From Anaerolineae bacterium (GTDB lineage Bacteria; Chloroflexota; Anaerolineae; 4572-78; J111), in assembly GCA_020433785.1 (NCBI GenBank), contig JAGRCC010000834.1:1-8729 (forward strand): a stretch of DNA of 8,729 nucleotides. The letters run 5' to 3'. Numbering within the stretch: position 1 is the stretch's first letter; every line of letters starts with the position of its first letter. Both the position numbers and the translations under genes were made by a program. This document shows, piece by piece, positions 1 to 6,212 of the stretch. The notes under the pieces are model-generated. The model saw only the letters and a list, made by a program, of their open reading frames with translations. It was not told where the DNA came from and did not search any database.

Positions 1-888
1 ACCATTTTCCTCAGCATCTTCATCGAAGCCGTTCCTTTCTTGTTAGCCGGTTCCATCGTTTCGGGGCTGCTCGAAGTATATGTGAGCAACGACACGCTGT
101 ACCGATTTGTGCCGCGCCATCCGGCAGCAGCGGCACTGGTGGGTGGGGGATTGGGGTTGATCTTTCCCGTATGTGAGTGTGGCGTAGTGCCGGTCACGCG
201 GCGGCTGTACCTGAAAGGACTGCCCATCTCGATGGGGATTGCATTTATGCTGGCTGCGCCGGTCATCAACCCGATTGTGTTGGCCAGTACCTACGCGGCT
301 TTTGGCTGGGGGCCGATGCTCTATGGCCGGGTTATCTTGAGTTTTCTGATTGCCTCGGCTATCGGTTTTCTCTTTCACTTTGCCAATCCGGCCGATATTT
401 TAAGATCGGACCAGCTTGCCGCGGCTGACCATCATCACACTCATGACCATACTCATGATCATGCCGGTCCAAGCGGGGTCCGTCGATTCTGGACTGCGCT
501 CAGCATCGGCGGCGACGATTTTTTTGATATGGGTCGTTACCTGATTATCGGCTCGATGTTGGCGGCGGCGATGCAAACGCTGGTTCCTCAGCCGTTTTTA
601 CTGGCATTGGGCGCCGGCTCAGCCACCTCGATTTTGGCCATGATGACGCTGGCCTTTGTGCTGTCGGTCTGCTCGACCGTCGACTCATTTTTGGCGCTGG
701 CCTTTGTGAACTCGTTTCCGCCGGCGGCTATTCTGGCCTTCCTGGTGTTTGGGCCGATGGTCGATATCAAGAGTTCGCTGATGTTTTTGGGAGTCTTCAA
801 GCGGCGAGTGGTGCTTTATTTAATTTTGCTGCCGCTGCTGGCTACCCTTATGATCACAGTTTATCTTAACCTCAATGTGAGTTGGTAA
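1..888 (+). CDS. YraQ/UPF0718 (DUF318) family permease, 5'-truncated by the window edge
   Basis: This is a predicted inner-membrane permease of the YraQ/UPF0718 family (B. subtilis YcgR type); the substrate is not settled. The reading frame is open from base 1 ([13 protein letters not shown] before the first possible start, TTG at 40), so the true start lies outside the window and 295 residues are visible. The family signature [10 protein letters not shown], with the CxC pair at codons 172-180, is followed by KGLP and the AAPVINP segment. The second half repeats the layout with a Cys-Ser-Thr-Val-Asp motif ([10 protein letters not shown]) and FGPMVDIK. About eight hydrophobic segments are visible. 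A soluble loop between the halves holds [11 protein letters not shown] (bases 430-462), a likely metal-binding stretch. The next gene starts two bases after the stop, so the two are almost certainly cotranscribed. Family assignment is firm; a role in metal handling is inference. Confidence 0.9.
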   Translation, partial: TIFLSIFIEAVPFLLAGSIVSGLLEVYVSNDTLYRFVPRHPAAAALVGGGLGLIFPVCECGVVPVTRRLYLKGLPISMGIAFMLAAPVINPIVLASTYAAFGWGPMLYGRVILSFLIASAIGFLFHFANPADILRSDQLAAADHHHTHDHTHDHAGPSGVRRFWTALSIGGDDFFDMGRYLIIGSMLAAAMQTLVPQPFLLALGAGSATSILAMMTLAFVLSVCSTVDSFLALAFVNSFPPAAILAFLVFGPMVDIKSSLMFLGVFKRRVVLYLILLPLLATLMITVYLNLNVSW

Positions 889-890
889 CC

Positions 891-1628
891 ATGACCACAG
901 GTTGGAAAACGCTTGTTTTAATCGCGATGGGTCTCTTTTTGATCAGCCGGATTTTGAGCGGTACGTTGTTGTTTTACATCAACGAGCGCTTCTTCTGGCT
1001 GACGGTTTTGGCCGCTCTGGGGCTTATTTTGGTGGGAGTCAGTTATCGCTACCGGGCTGATCACGACCTTGAAGATCACCAGCACGACCACGATGGTCAC
1101 CAACACGGCCGGCTAAATTGGCTGGGGTTGCTCTTAATCGCCTCGCCGATAGTGCTGGGGTTTGTCATTCCGCCCAAACCACTGGGCGCGGCGGCGATGA
1201 CCAACCGCGATATCAGCCTTGAGTCACTGACGTCGGCGTCGGCGCCCGAGGGTGGAACGGTTTTATCCAAACCCAAAGCTGACAAAAATATCCTCGATTG
1301 GATCATCGAATTTCGACAAGCGTCGGACCCGGTCGCCTTGGCTGGCGAGGAGGTCAAGTTGGTCGGCTTTGTCTATCGAGATAAGCGATTTGGCGAAGAC
1401 AGCTTTATGGTTAGCCGCTTTGTGGTAAGCTGCTGCGCTGCCGATGCCGCCCCCATCGGACTGGTGGTCCACTGGCCCGACAGCCCGACCTTGACCGATG
1501 ACCAGTGGGTTGAGGTAGCCGGCGTGTTGGAACCGGGCGTGTTCGACGGTGAGCAGTTACCCCTCGTCAAGGCCGTCTCAGTGACACCCACCGATGTTCC
1601 TGACCAGCCTTATCTCTATCCTTTTTAA
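891..1628 (+). CDS. TIGR03943/DUF1980 family putative permease subunit
   Basis: This 245-residue protein belongs to the family (B. subtilis YcgQ type) that regularly sits beside YraQ/UPF0718 permeases and is thought to be their partner subunit. Residues 5-23 and 33-51 are two membrane helices. A soluble loop at 56-73 is rich in His and Asp (DHDLEDHQHDHDGHQHGR), and a third helix follows at about 75-94. The C-terminal domain (about 150-240) carries the family's VGFVYRD segment and the adjacent cysteines C181-C182 in RFVVSCCAADAAPIG, followed by VVHWPD and WVEVAGVLE. I chose ATG 891 rather than TTG 882, which overlaps the upstream stop: it is the stronger codon and lies two bases after that stop. 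No clear Shine-Dalgarno precedes it, so translational coupling is likely. The histidine loop in both subunits points to a metal ion; that is inference. Confidence 0.88.
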   Translation: MTTGWKTLVLIAMGLFLISRILSGTLLFYINERFFWLTVLAALGLILVGVSYRYRADHDLEDHQHDHDGHQHGRLNWLGLLLIASPIVLGFVIPPKPLGAAAMTNRDISLESLTSASAPEGGTVLSKPKADKNILDWIIEFRQASDPVALAGEEVKLVGFVYRDKRFGEDSFMVSRFVVSCCAADAAPIGLVVHWPDSPTLTDDQWVEVAGVLEPGVFDGEQLPLVKAVSVTPTDVPDQPYLYPF

Positions 1629-1649
1629 GCGCGTTTGATGGAAAGCGCT
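1628..1649 (+). other. small hairpin between genes 2 and 3
   Basis: AGCGCGTTT and AAAGCGCT can pair as an 8-bp stem with one bulged G around the loop GATGG. It begins in the stop codon of the TIGR03943 gene and lies 24 bases before the next start. No T-run follows directly, so it is not a classical terminator. It might cause partial attenuation or mark an mRNA processing point, or be chance. Confidence 0.25.
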
Positions 1650-1673
1650 CAAAATATCGGTTTGTTTTAAGCT

Positions 1674-3068
1674 ATGGCATACGCTTCTGCCCCGGTTAAA
1701 AGATTTAGCCTCAACCGCTTTGATGTCATTGTGATCTCGGTGCTACTGGCCATGGCCCTGGTCACGGCTTTGATCCTCTGGCGGGGTGATCAAGTTGGCC
1801 TACAAGTGGTCGCCGTTAGCCCGGCTCAAGCTGCTAGCGATGTGTCGACCCGGTCCCAAATCAAAGTGACGTTTGATCAGGCTGTCTCGGTCTCAGATAC
1901 GGATCAACCACCTTTGACTGTCAGTCCACCTGTGAGCGGCACCGTTCGCTGGGATGACCAGATCTTGTCATTTACCCCGGCCTTACCTTTAACCTCAAAT
2001 ACGCTCTATACGGTCACTTTAACCGGCGATGTGACCAGCCAGCGTGGTCGACCGCTCCAAGAGTCGATCAGCTGGCAGTTTCAAACAGGTCAGCCTCGCT
2101 TGCTTTACATCGCCAAAGACGCGGCTGGCAACGATCAGATTTTTGTCATCGATCCCGGTGGCGGCGAGACGGTGCAGCTAACCCAAGAAACCTACGGAGT
2201 CTTTGATTTTGCCCTCTCGCCGGATGCCTCGACGATTGCCTACGCGGCACTGCGTAAGGATGGCGGTAGTGATTTATGGGCCATCGCGCCCGATGGCCAG
2301 GATCGTTACCCGTTGTTAACCTGCCCGGAAGCCGTCTGCAACGGGGTGGCCTGGCAGCCCAACAGCGACCGGCTCATTTACGAGCGCCGCAACATGCTTG
2401 TGCCGGGCGCTGCGCCGGGACCGCCCCGGTTGTGGTGGTTAAACTTGTCTAACAGCGAAACAGTGGCTGTGTTTGATGACAATCAAATCATCGGGTATGG
2501 GGCCACCTGGGCCGCGGATGGCCGGTGGTTGAGTTACATCGCCCCCAGCAGCCAGGGTGTCCAAATCTTCAATGTCGATGATGGGCGTAACTTTGTTATT
2601 CCCAGCCGGCTGGGCAGCCTGGCTACGTGGGATCCGGCCGGTAAGTCGCTGCTGGTGGCCGATATTCAACCCAGCGAGGAGGGTTTTGCCGTACATCTGC
2701 TCAAAGCTTCACCTGAAACGGGTGAGTTGGTTGATCTATCGGGGGAGGGACAGTTGGTGGAGGATACGTCTCCAACTTGGTCGCCGGATGGGGCATGGAT
2801 CGCCTTGACTCGAAAGGCAGCCGGGGCTTCGATGGGTAAGCAGATTTGGGTGATGCGCCCGGATGGGAGCGAGCCCCGCAGCCTGACTGATGACACGGAA
2901 ATCCACCACGGCCTACCGGCCTGGTCGCCGGATGGGCGCTACCTGGCGTTTCAGCGATTCCCCTTGCGCGAAATCGATGCTAAGCCAAGCGTTTGGCTGT
3001 TTGACCTCGAAACGGAAAAACTTCACCTGCTGGCCGCAGACGGCAACCGGCCAACGTGGATTCCTTAA
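1674..3068 (+). CDS. membrane-anchored Ig-like (Big_5) plus TolB-like beta-propeller protein
   Basis: This 464-residue protein has one N-terminal membrane helix (about 18-36) without a lipobox, so it is probably anchored and faces outwards. Residues about 44-138 form a bacterial Ig-like fold of the SbsA/Big_5 type (VVAVSPAQAASDVSTRSQIKVTFDQ, LTSNTLYTVTLTGDV). From about 142 to the end lies a PD40/TolB-like propeller, with repeated blade motifs: QIFVIDPGG at 155, ALSPDASTIAY at 180, WQPNSDRLIY at 227, WAADGRWLSY at 279, TWDPAGKSLLVAD at 318, TWSPDGAWIALT at 368 and AWSPDGRYLAFQ at 416, or roughly six blades. ATG 1674 starts immediately before the basic, pre-helix segment; no good Shine-Dalgarno is seen. 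It lies 45 bases after the TIGR03943 gene on the same strand and may share its transcript. It is not TolB itself: the TolB N-terminal domain is missing. A binding or scaffold role outside the membrane is likely, but the ligand is unknown. Confidence 0.82.
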   Translation: MAYASAPVKRFSLNRFDVIVISVLLAMALVTALILWRGDQVGLQVVAVSPAQAASDVSTRSQIKVTFDQAVSVSDTDQPPLTVSPPVSGTVRWDDQILSFTPALPLTSNTLYTVTLTGDVTSQRGRPLQESISWQFQTGQPRLLYIAKDAAGNDQIFVIDPGGGETVQLTQETYGVFDFALSPDASTIAYAALRKDGGSDLWAIAPDGQDRYPLLTCPEAVCNGVAWQPNSDRLIYERRNMLVPGAAPGPPRLWWLNLSNSETVAVFDDNQIIGYGATWAADGRWLSYIAPSSQGVQIFNVDDGRNFVIPSRLGSLATWDPAGKSLLVADIQPSEEGFAVHLLKASPETGELVDLSGEGQLVEDTSPTWSPDGAWIALTRKAAGASMGKQIWVMRPDGSEPRSLTDDTEIHHGLPAWSPDGRYLAFQRFPLREIDAKPSVWLFDLETEKLHLLAADGNRPTWIP

Positions 3069-3097
3069 ACCCTACTTCTTTCTCCCTACGCCATTAT

Positions 3098-3135
3098 AAA
3101 AAAAATGCTGCTTCGATGGAGACACCGAAGCAGCA
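3098..3135 (-). terminator. strong intrinsic terminator, minus strand
   Basis: TGCTGCTTCG (3106-3115) and CGAAGCAGCA (3126-3135) are perfect inverted repeats. On the minus strand the stem extends by three more pairs (one G-U) to 13 bp with the tetraloop UCUC, and U8 follows. On the plus strand the same wobble position is an A-C mismatch and no T-run follows, so the element is directional and terminates leftward transcription. No minus-strand protein gene ends nearby: the closest upstream one stops at 3418, beyond another hairpin. That implies a short local transcript. Confidence 0.8.
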
Positions 3136-3177
3136 ACATAGAGAGAGAGGAGGTCCAGTACCTATCATCCTGGACGC
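3098..3177 (-). ncRNA. candidate ~80-nt small RNA with an anti-Shine-Dalgarno linker
   Basis: Read on the minus strand, the predicted RNA starts near 3177 and forms a 6-bp hairpin GUCCAG/CUGGAC (3175-3170 with 3158-3153, 11-nt loop). A CU-rich linker CCUCCUCUCUCUCU follows (from 3152), then a terminator hairpin and eight U (3105-3098). The CCUCC is complementary to a Shine-Dalgarno and would be single-stranded. An alternative pairing of AGGU in the first loop with ACCU at the linker edge could partly mask it. No plus-strand start codon sits at a usable distance from the matching AGGAGGT, so it is unlikely to be a ribosome binding site on that strand. I do not recognise it as a known RNA family. 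Expression is unproven. Confidence 0.5.
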
Positions 3178-3183
3178 AAATTG

Positions 3184-3212
3184 AGTATATCATACCAACA
3201 TTACGATTTACA
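3184..3212 (-). promoter_or_regulatory. extended -10 promoter for the candidate small RNA
   Basis: On the minus strand TGATATACT (complement of 3184-3192) is an extended -10 element with TATACT as the hexamer. A weak -35, TGTAAA (complement of 3207-3212), lies 17 bp upstream and matches the consensus at three of six positions. The predicted start is near 3177, just before the first hairpin of the candidate RNA. Confidence 0.5.
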
Positions 3213-3286
3213 TTACGGCGAAAGAAATCGAAAGTTTTAATCATGTGAATGGATTCTAATAATTTTCTTATAACTTCCTTATGGTA

Positions 3287-3298
3287 TTTACATGTAAA
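3287..3298. promoter_or_regulatory. 12-bp perfect palindrome, possible operator
   Basis: TTTACATGTAAA is its own reverse complement. It lies in the AT-rich centre of the gap between the two outward-pointing hairpins, where divergent promoters would be expected. Each half contains TTTACA, a five-of-six match to a -35 hexamer. On the plus strand a poor -10 (TAATAG, 3309-3314) lies 16 bp away. It could be a dimer-binding site or a chance palindrome in AT-rich DNA. Confidence 0.35.
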
Positions 3299-3367
3299 GG
3301 GATTATAGTAATAGACAGTAAAGTGTTGAGCCTCTCCTTTCTCTTTCAGTCATAAGTCCTCCTTTGT

Positions 3368-3405
3368 AAAAGCCGGGACCGAACAACCCGGCTTTTTCCC
3401 TTTTT
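3368..3405 (+). terminator. intrinsic terminator, stronger on the plus strand
   Basis: AAAAGCCGGG (3368-3377) pairs with CCCGGCTTTT (3387-3396) around a 9-base loop, followed by TTTTTCCCTTTTT on the plus strand. On the minus strand the stem is followed only by TTTTAC, so termination of the DUF4129 operon, which ends at 3418, would be weaker but plausible. The plus-strand transcript it would stop is either long read-through from the propeller gene or a short RNA started within the gap. A CU-rich stretch with TCCTCCTTT (3357-3365) directly precedes the stem. Confidence 0.75.
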
Positions 3406-3417
3406 AAATCCTGTGAG

Positions 3418-5022
3418 TTAGTCCGGCTTTTCTCTGGGATCACCCTTGCCTTTCAGTGCTTTTTTAATCCGCTGCCATTCCTGTTTGATCAAGGCTACAT
3501 CCTGCTCACTGAACTCATCCGGGCTGTATCTGGCCCGCACAAAGGTATCGGTCATATCGCGAATTTCGGTTTCGACGGTAGGCATCGATTCTTGCAGGCT
3601 CGGCTCATACTCGTAGGGCGTTTGACTCCGGCGGCGATGCAGCCCGGCCTGCTCGGCGCGCGTGAGAAGATTGAGGTAATAGTACAGGATGCGCTGTCGA
3701 GTCGACGCCTGCCTCAAGTTTAACCAGTTCCGAACCCGACCGGTTAAATCTGGGTTAGGCGGTTTGAATGAAACCTCCCGGGCCGGTAACAGGGCCAGGC
3801 CGGCTTTAGCCCAACCCCTCAATGAGCGCCACAGTCCCGCTAAAAAACTCAGCAGCCGATCAACCAGCCTGATTTTTTTTAGGCTTTGCAGCGTTCCGGC
3901 GTGGTCCTCTAAGTAGATTTTGATGAAGTACCCCACCACCCCCAACGCCACGAACCAAAACAGCAGCGAGCGCAAAAGCTCCCACCATGGTGGATATCCG
4001 CCCTCCGCAGGGGGTGGCGCGACCGGGGGCGGCGGCGGCAGGGGGGGCGGCGTGGTCGGCGTTTCAAAACCGATTAAACTTAGCAGCCACAGAATAGGGA
4101 CGGTGATCAAAATGATCAACAGTTGGATGATAAAAGCGATTATCCCAATGATGACTTGCACCACCAGGCCGGCCGTTTTCAAAAAGCCGAGTGTGTAGTG
4201 GGTGGGCAATAAGAAGGCGATGACCATGATCAACCCTAAAAAGACCAGGCCGTATTTGGCCCAATTTCGGGTGAAGTGAGGCGGCGGCGTTAAGTCCTGC
4301 AACCGCCAGCGCACCAGCAGTCGGGTTAAATTGATCTGGCTAAGTAGGATCAGCCCCACGGCAAAGTAGATCAGCACATTAAAAATAACGCCCCCCAAGG
4401 TCGGGCGGCGTAAGTTCATCAAATTGTCCCATCCTGATTGGGCAATGACGTGGGTGACGCCGGAAATGAAGACCAAGATGATGCCGCCCCAAAAAAACCG
4501 CACGATCAAGCCATGCAGCGTCAGCCGGTTATCGATATACGGATCATACAGATCTTCAAAATCGGCGATGGTCGCGGTCGCCATCGCCCAGGCCAGAAAG
4601 GCCAGCAACACGCTGATGTAAAATTCGGTGGTAAAAAACAGCTGGGGCGTCTCCCAAATAGTCCTTAGTTCCGCGCCGGCCACGGCCAGCGGCTTTTGCA
4701 GCAGATTCATAAGCTTGATTAAAACGATCAGAACCACCGCTTCGGCCAGACGAAAGCGCAGCCGCGAATCGGCGCTGGCGCGAAATCGCTGCGACAGCCG
4801 GTAGGCGTAAATCCCTTCGACGGTGGTGATCAGCATCGCCAGCAGAAAGTAAATCCCTGACCAATTGGGATTAACCTGTCGCACCAGGTTAACAGTCGAC
4901 ACATTCAGGCACATGATCATGACGACGATCATTAGCGGTCTGAAAAAGTTGTCGATCCACGGATCGCGGGTGACTCTAAGCAGTTCAACCGGATCCAACC
5001 CATCTACTTGACGGCGTGCCAT
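3418..5022 (-). CDS. polytopic membrane protein with C-terminal DUF4129 domain
   Basis: This 534-residue membrane protein has about nine to ten hydrophobic segments (about 27-47, 56-74, 93-109, 133-152, 172-191, 212-231, 257-273, 284-318 as one or two, and 350-370). A proline-rich linker (PPP at 325, PPPPP at 329, PPP at 336) lies between the penultimate and last helices. The cytoplasmic tail at about 440-520 matches the DUF4129 domain (YYYLNLLTRAEQAGLHRR, then QTPYEYEPSL and FVRARYSPDEF), which is normally found at the end of transglutaminase-like TgpA proteins or alone beside DUF58 and MoxR. No transglutaminase Cys-His-Asp domain is visible. ATG 5022 lies inside the end of the DUF58 gene (19-base overlap), indicating translational coupling. 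A role in envelope or secreted-protein processing is the usual guess for such clusters; the biochemical activity is unknown. Confidence 0.8.
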   Translation of the reverse strand: MARRQVDGLDPVELLRVTRDPWIDNFFRPLMIVVMIMCLNVSTVNLVRQVNPNWSGIYFLLAMLITTVEGIYAYRLSQRFRASADSRLRFRLAEAVVLIVLIKLMNLLQKPLAVAGAELRTIWETPQLFFTTEFYISVLLAFLAWAMATATIADFEDLYDPYIDNRLTLHGLIVRFFWGGIILVFISGVTHVIAQSGWDNLMNLRRPTLGGVIFNVLIYFAVGLILLSQINLTRLLVRWRLQDLTPPPHFTRNWAKYGLVFLGLIMVIAFLLPTHYTLGFLKTAGLVVQVIIGIIAFIIQLLIILITVPILWLLSLIGFETPTTPPPLPPPPPVAPPPAEGGYPPWWELLRSLLFWFVALGVVGYFIKIYLEDHAGTLQSLKKIRLVDRLLSFLAGLWRSLRGWAKAGLALLPAREVSFKPPNPDLTGRVRNWLNLRQASTRQRILYYYLNLLTRAEQAGLHRRRSQTPYEYEPSLQESMPTVETEIRDMTDTFVRARYSPDEFSEQDVALIKQEWQRIKKALKGKGDPREKPD

Positions 5023-6200
5023 GCGTCCACATCCTTTTCCCCGGTCACCACAAAAGTCATCACGCCCAACTCCTGTACCCGCCCGAGGCGAGGGTAACTA
5101 TAAGCGGCCGGTTGGATGAAAACAAGCGCCGGTTGGAAGCCGCCTCGCTTTAACAACAGCGCCATATTGAGCAGCGCGTCAGACTCAACCGACGTAATGA
5201 TAATGACCGTGGCACCCCAAGCCAGGGTAACACTTTCGCGGCGCAGATTTTCTAGAAAGGTGTTCGCCTCAGTGCCTTCGATCCGGGCCAAAATTTCGAG
5301 CAACTGCATGAGATGATTTTGGCCTTTGCCGGGCGATAGCCGGAAGGTTTGCTGGCACTCGGTCAGCGGATCGATGGCCATGGTGTTGAAGCCGACGGGG
5401 AGTTGTTCAATGGCGATAATGTGGTTGGACAGAGAGGCGGCGGCGACAATAGCCAGTTCGATGGCCACGTCGGCCTGACCGGGGCGGCCATAATCAGCCC
5501 GATCCATATTCAAAAAGATCACGTTGTCGCGAGCGATGGCCGTTTGAAACTGTTTGACCAGAAGCTGCCCGGTCGCGGCGGTAGCCGGCCAGTGAATATG
5601 GCGGAAGTTATCGCCCTGACTGTATGGACGCACCCCGGTCAAGCGTGTGGTGTCTCGAAAGAGGGGCAAAGGCGTCGGCAGGATCACTTGCGGACTGGTG
5701 GTCGGCATGAGGAGCTGGGTGATCGGTAAAATTTTCGGGTAGACAATCAGTACGCTTGGCTCAAATTGGCGCGTAATACGGGGCACGATGGCCAGTAGAT
5801 CGCTCGACTCCAGCAGCAGCGGCCCAACCTGATAATACCCGCGCCGGCGCGCGTGGAGGGTGTAATGCGTTGTGTGACGCCCCTTGCCAGGCAGTGTAAC
5901 CAATTGGCGGTAAAAGGGCGGCGTGGATAAAACGGGCGAAAAGGAGTCGTTGAGCAGCAGCCAGGGCACCGGTAGCACGCTCAGATTCTCAAGCGTCAGC
6001 GTCACCGTGATGGCTTCCCCCAAAAAGGCCCGCTCCGGCAGGTGTCGGCTAAAAGTAAGCTGGGTTAGCATCCGGCGCGACCAAAAGCGCGTCGCCACAT
6101 AGACGCCAATTAGCAAGTAGACAATGGTAAAGAAGAAATCGATGCGCAGTAGGGCGGCCAGCACAAATAGGATTAAAATAAAGACGATGAAATTGCCCAT
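5004..6200 (-). CDS. DUF58 domain-containing protein
   Basis: This 398-residue protein has two N-terminal hydrophobic segments (about 4-18 and 22-38) and a beta-rich region (about 45-160) with RRGYYQVGPLLLESSDLL. The DUF58 signature GVRPYSQGDNFRHIHW starts at 189 and continues as PATAATGQLLVKQF. The C-terminal half resembles a von Willebrand A-type fold, but where many relatives have a DxSxS metal site this protein reads FLNMDRADYG (229-238), so a classical MIDAS is not evident. Length is normal for the family. It starts at ATG 6200, twelve bases after the GNAT stop and with no clear Shine-Dalgarno, and it overlaps the DUF4129 gene by 19 bases. DUF58 proteins usually act with MoxR AAA+ ATPases in poorly defined envelope or complex-assembly functions; no MoxR is adjacent here. 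Confidence 0.87.
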   Translation of the reverse strand: MGNFIVFILILFVLAALLRIDFFFTIVYLLIGVYVATRFWSRRMLTQLTFSRHLPERAFLGEAITVTLTLENLSVLPVPWLLLNDSFSPVLSTPPFYRQLVTLPGKGRHTTHYTLHARRRGYYQVGPLLLESSDLLAIVPRITRQFEPSVLIVYPKILPITQLLMPTTSPQVILPTPLPLFRDTTRLTGVRPYSQGDNFRHIHWPATAATGQLLVKQFQTAIARDNVIFLNMDRADYGRPGQADVAIELAIVAAASLSNHIIAIEQLPVGFNTMAIDPLTECQQTFRLSPGKGQNHLMQLLEILARIEGTEANTFLENLRRESVTLAWGATVIIITSVESDALLNMALLLKRGGFQPALVFIQPAAYSYPRLGRVQELGVMTFVVTGEKDVDAWHAVK

Positions 6201-6212
6201 AAGGGTATTTTA

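Larger units (their letters stand above)
3069..3417. other. AT-rich intergenic region between convergent gene groups
   Basis: This 349-base gap separates the plus-strand propeller gene from the minus-strand DUF4129 gene. It contains a leftward terminator with a candidate small RNA (3098-3177), a 12-bp palindrome (3287-3298), a rightward terminator (3368-3405) and no convincing protein gene. A 47-codon plus-strand frame (3105-3248) and a 16-codon minus-strand frame (3303-3353) are present; the latter has a good Shine-Dalgarno. Plain convergent gene ends would need only one short bidirectional terminator, so the length and content of this gap suggest that it is transcribed. Confidence 0.6.

Noticed and set aside
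3147..3154. GAGGAGGT on the plus strand as a ribosome binding site
   Set aside because: The next in-frame-capable start (TTG near 3181) is about 26 bases away, too far. The same bases read better as CCUCC on the minus strand.
3105..3248. 47-codon plus-strand frame starting MLLRWRHRSS and ending with a basic tail
   Set aside because: There is no Shine-Dalgarno before its ATG, only an A-run. The start lies in the terminator stem, and the frame overlaps the better-supported minus-strand RNA. Its length is within chance.
3982..3993. CCACCATGGTGG perfect palindrome
   Set aside because: It lies inside the DUF4129 coding sequence and is explained by the Pro-Trp-Trp codons; nothing else nearby suggests a site.
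5349..5729. 126-codon plus-strand frame opposite DUF58
   Set aside because: It is the antisense of a recognisable DUF58 gene and has no family features of its own.
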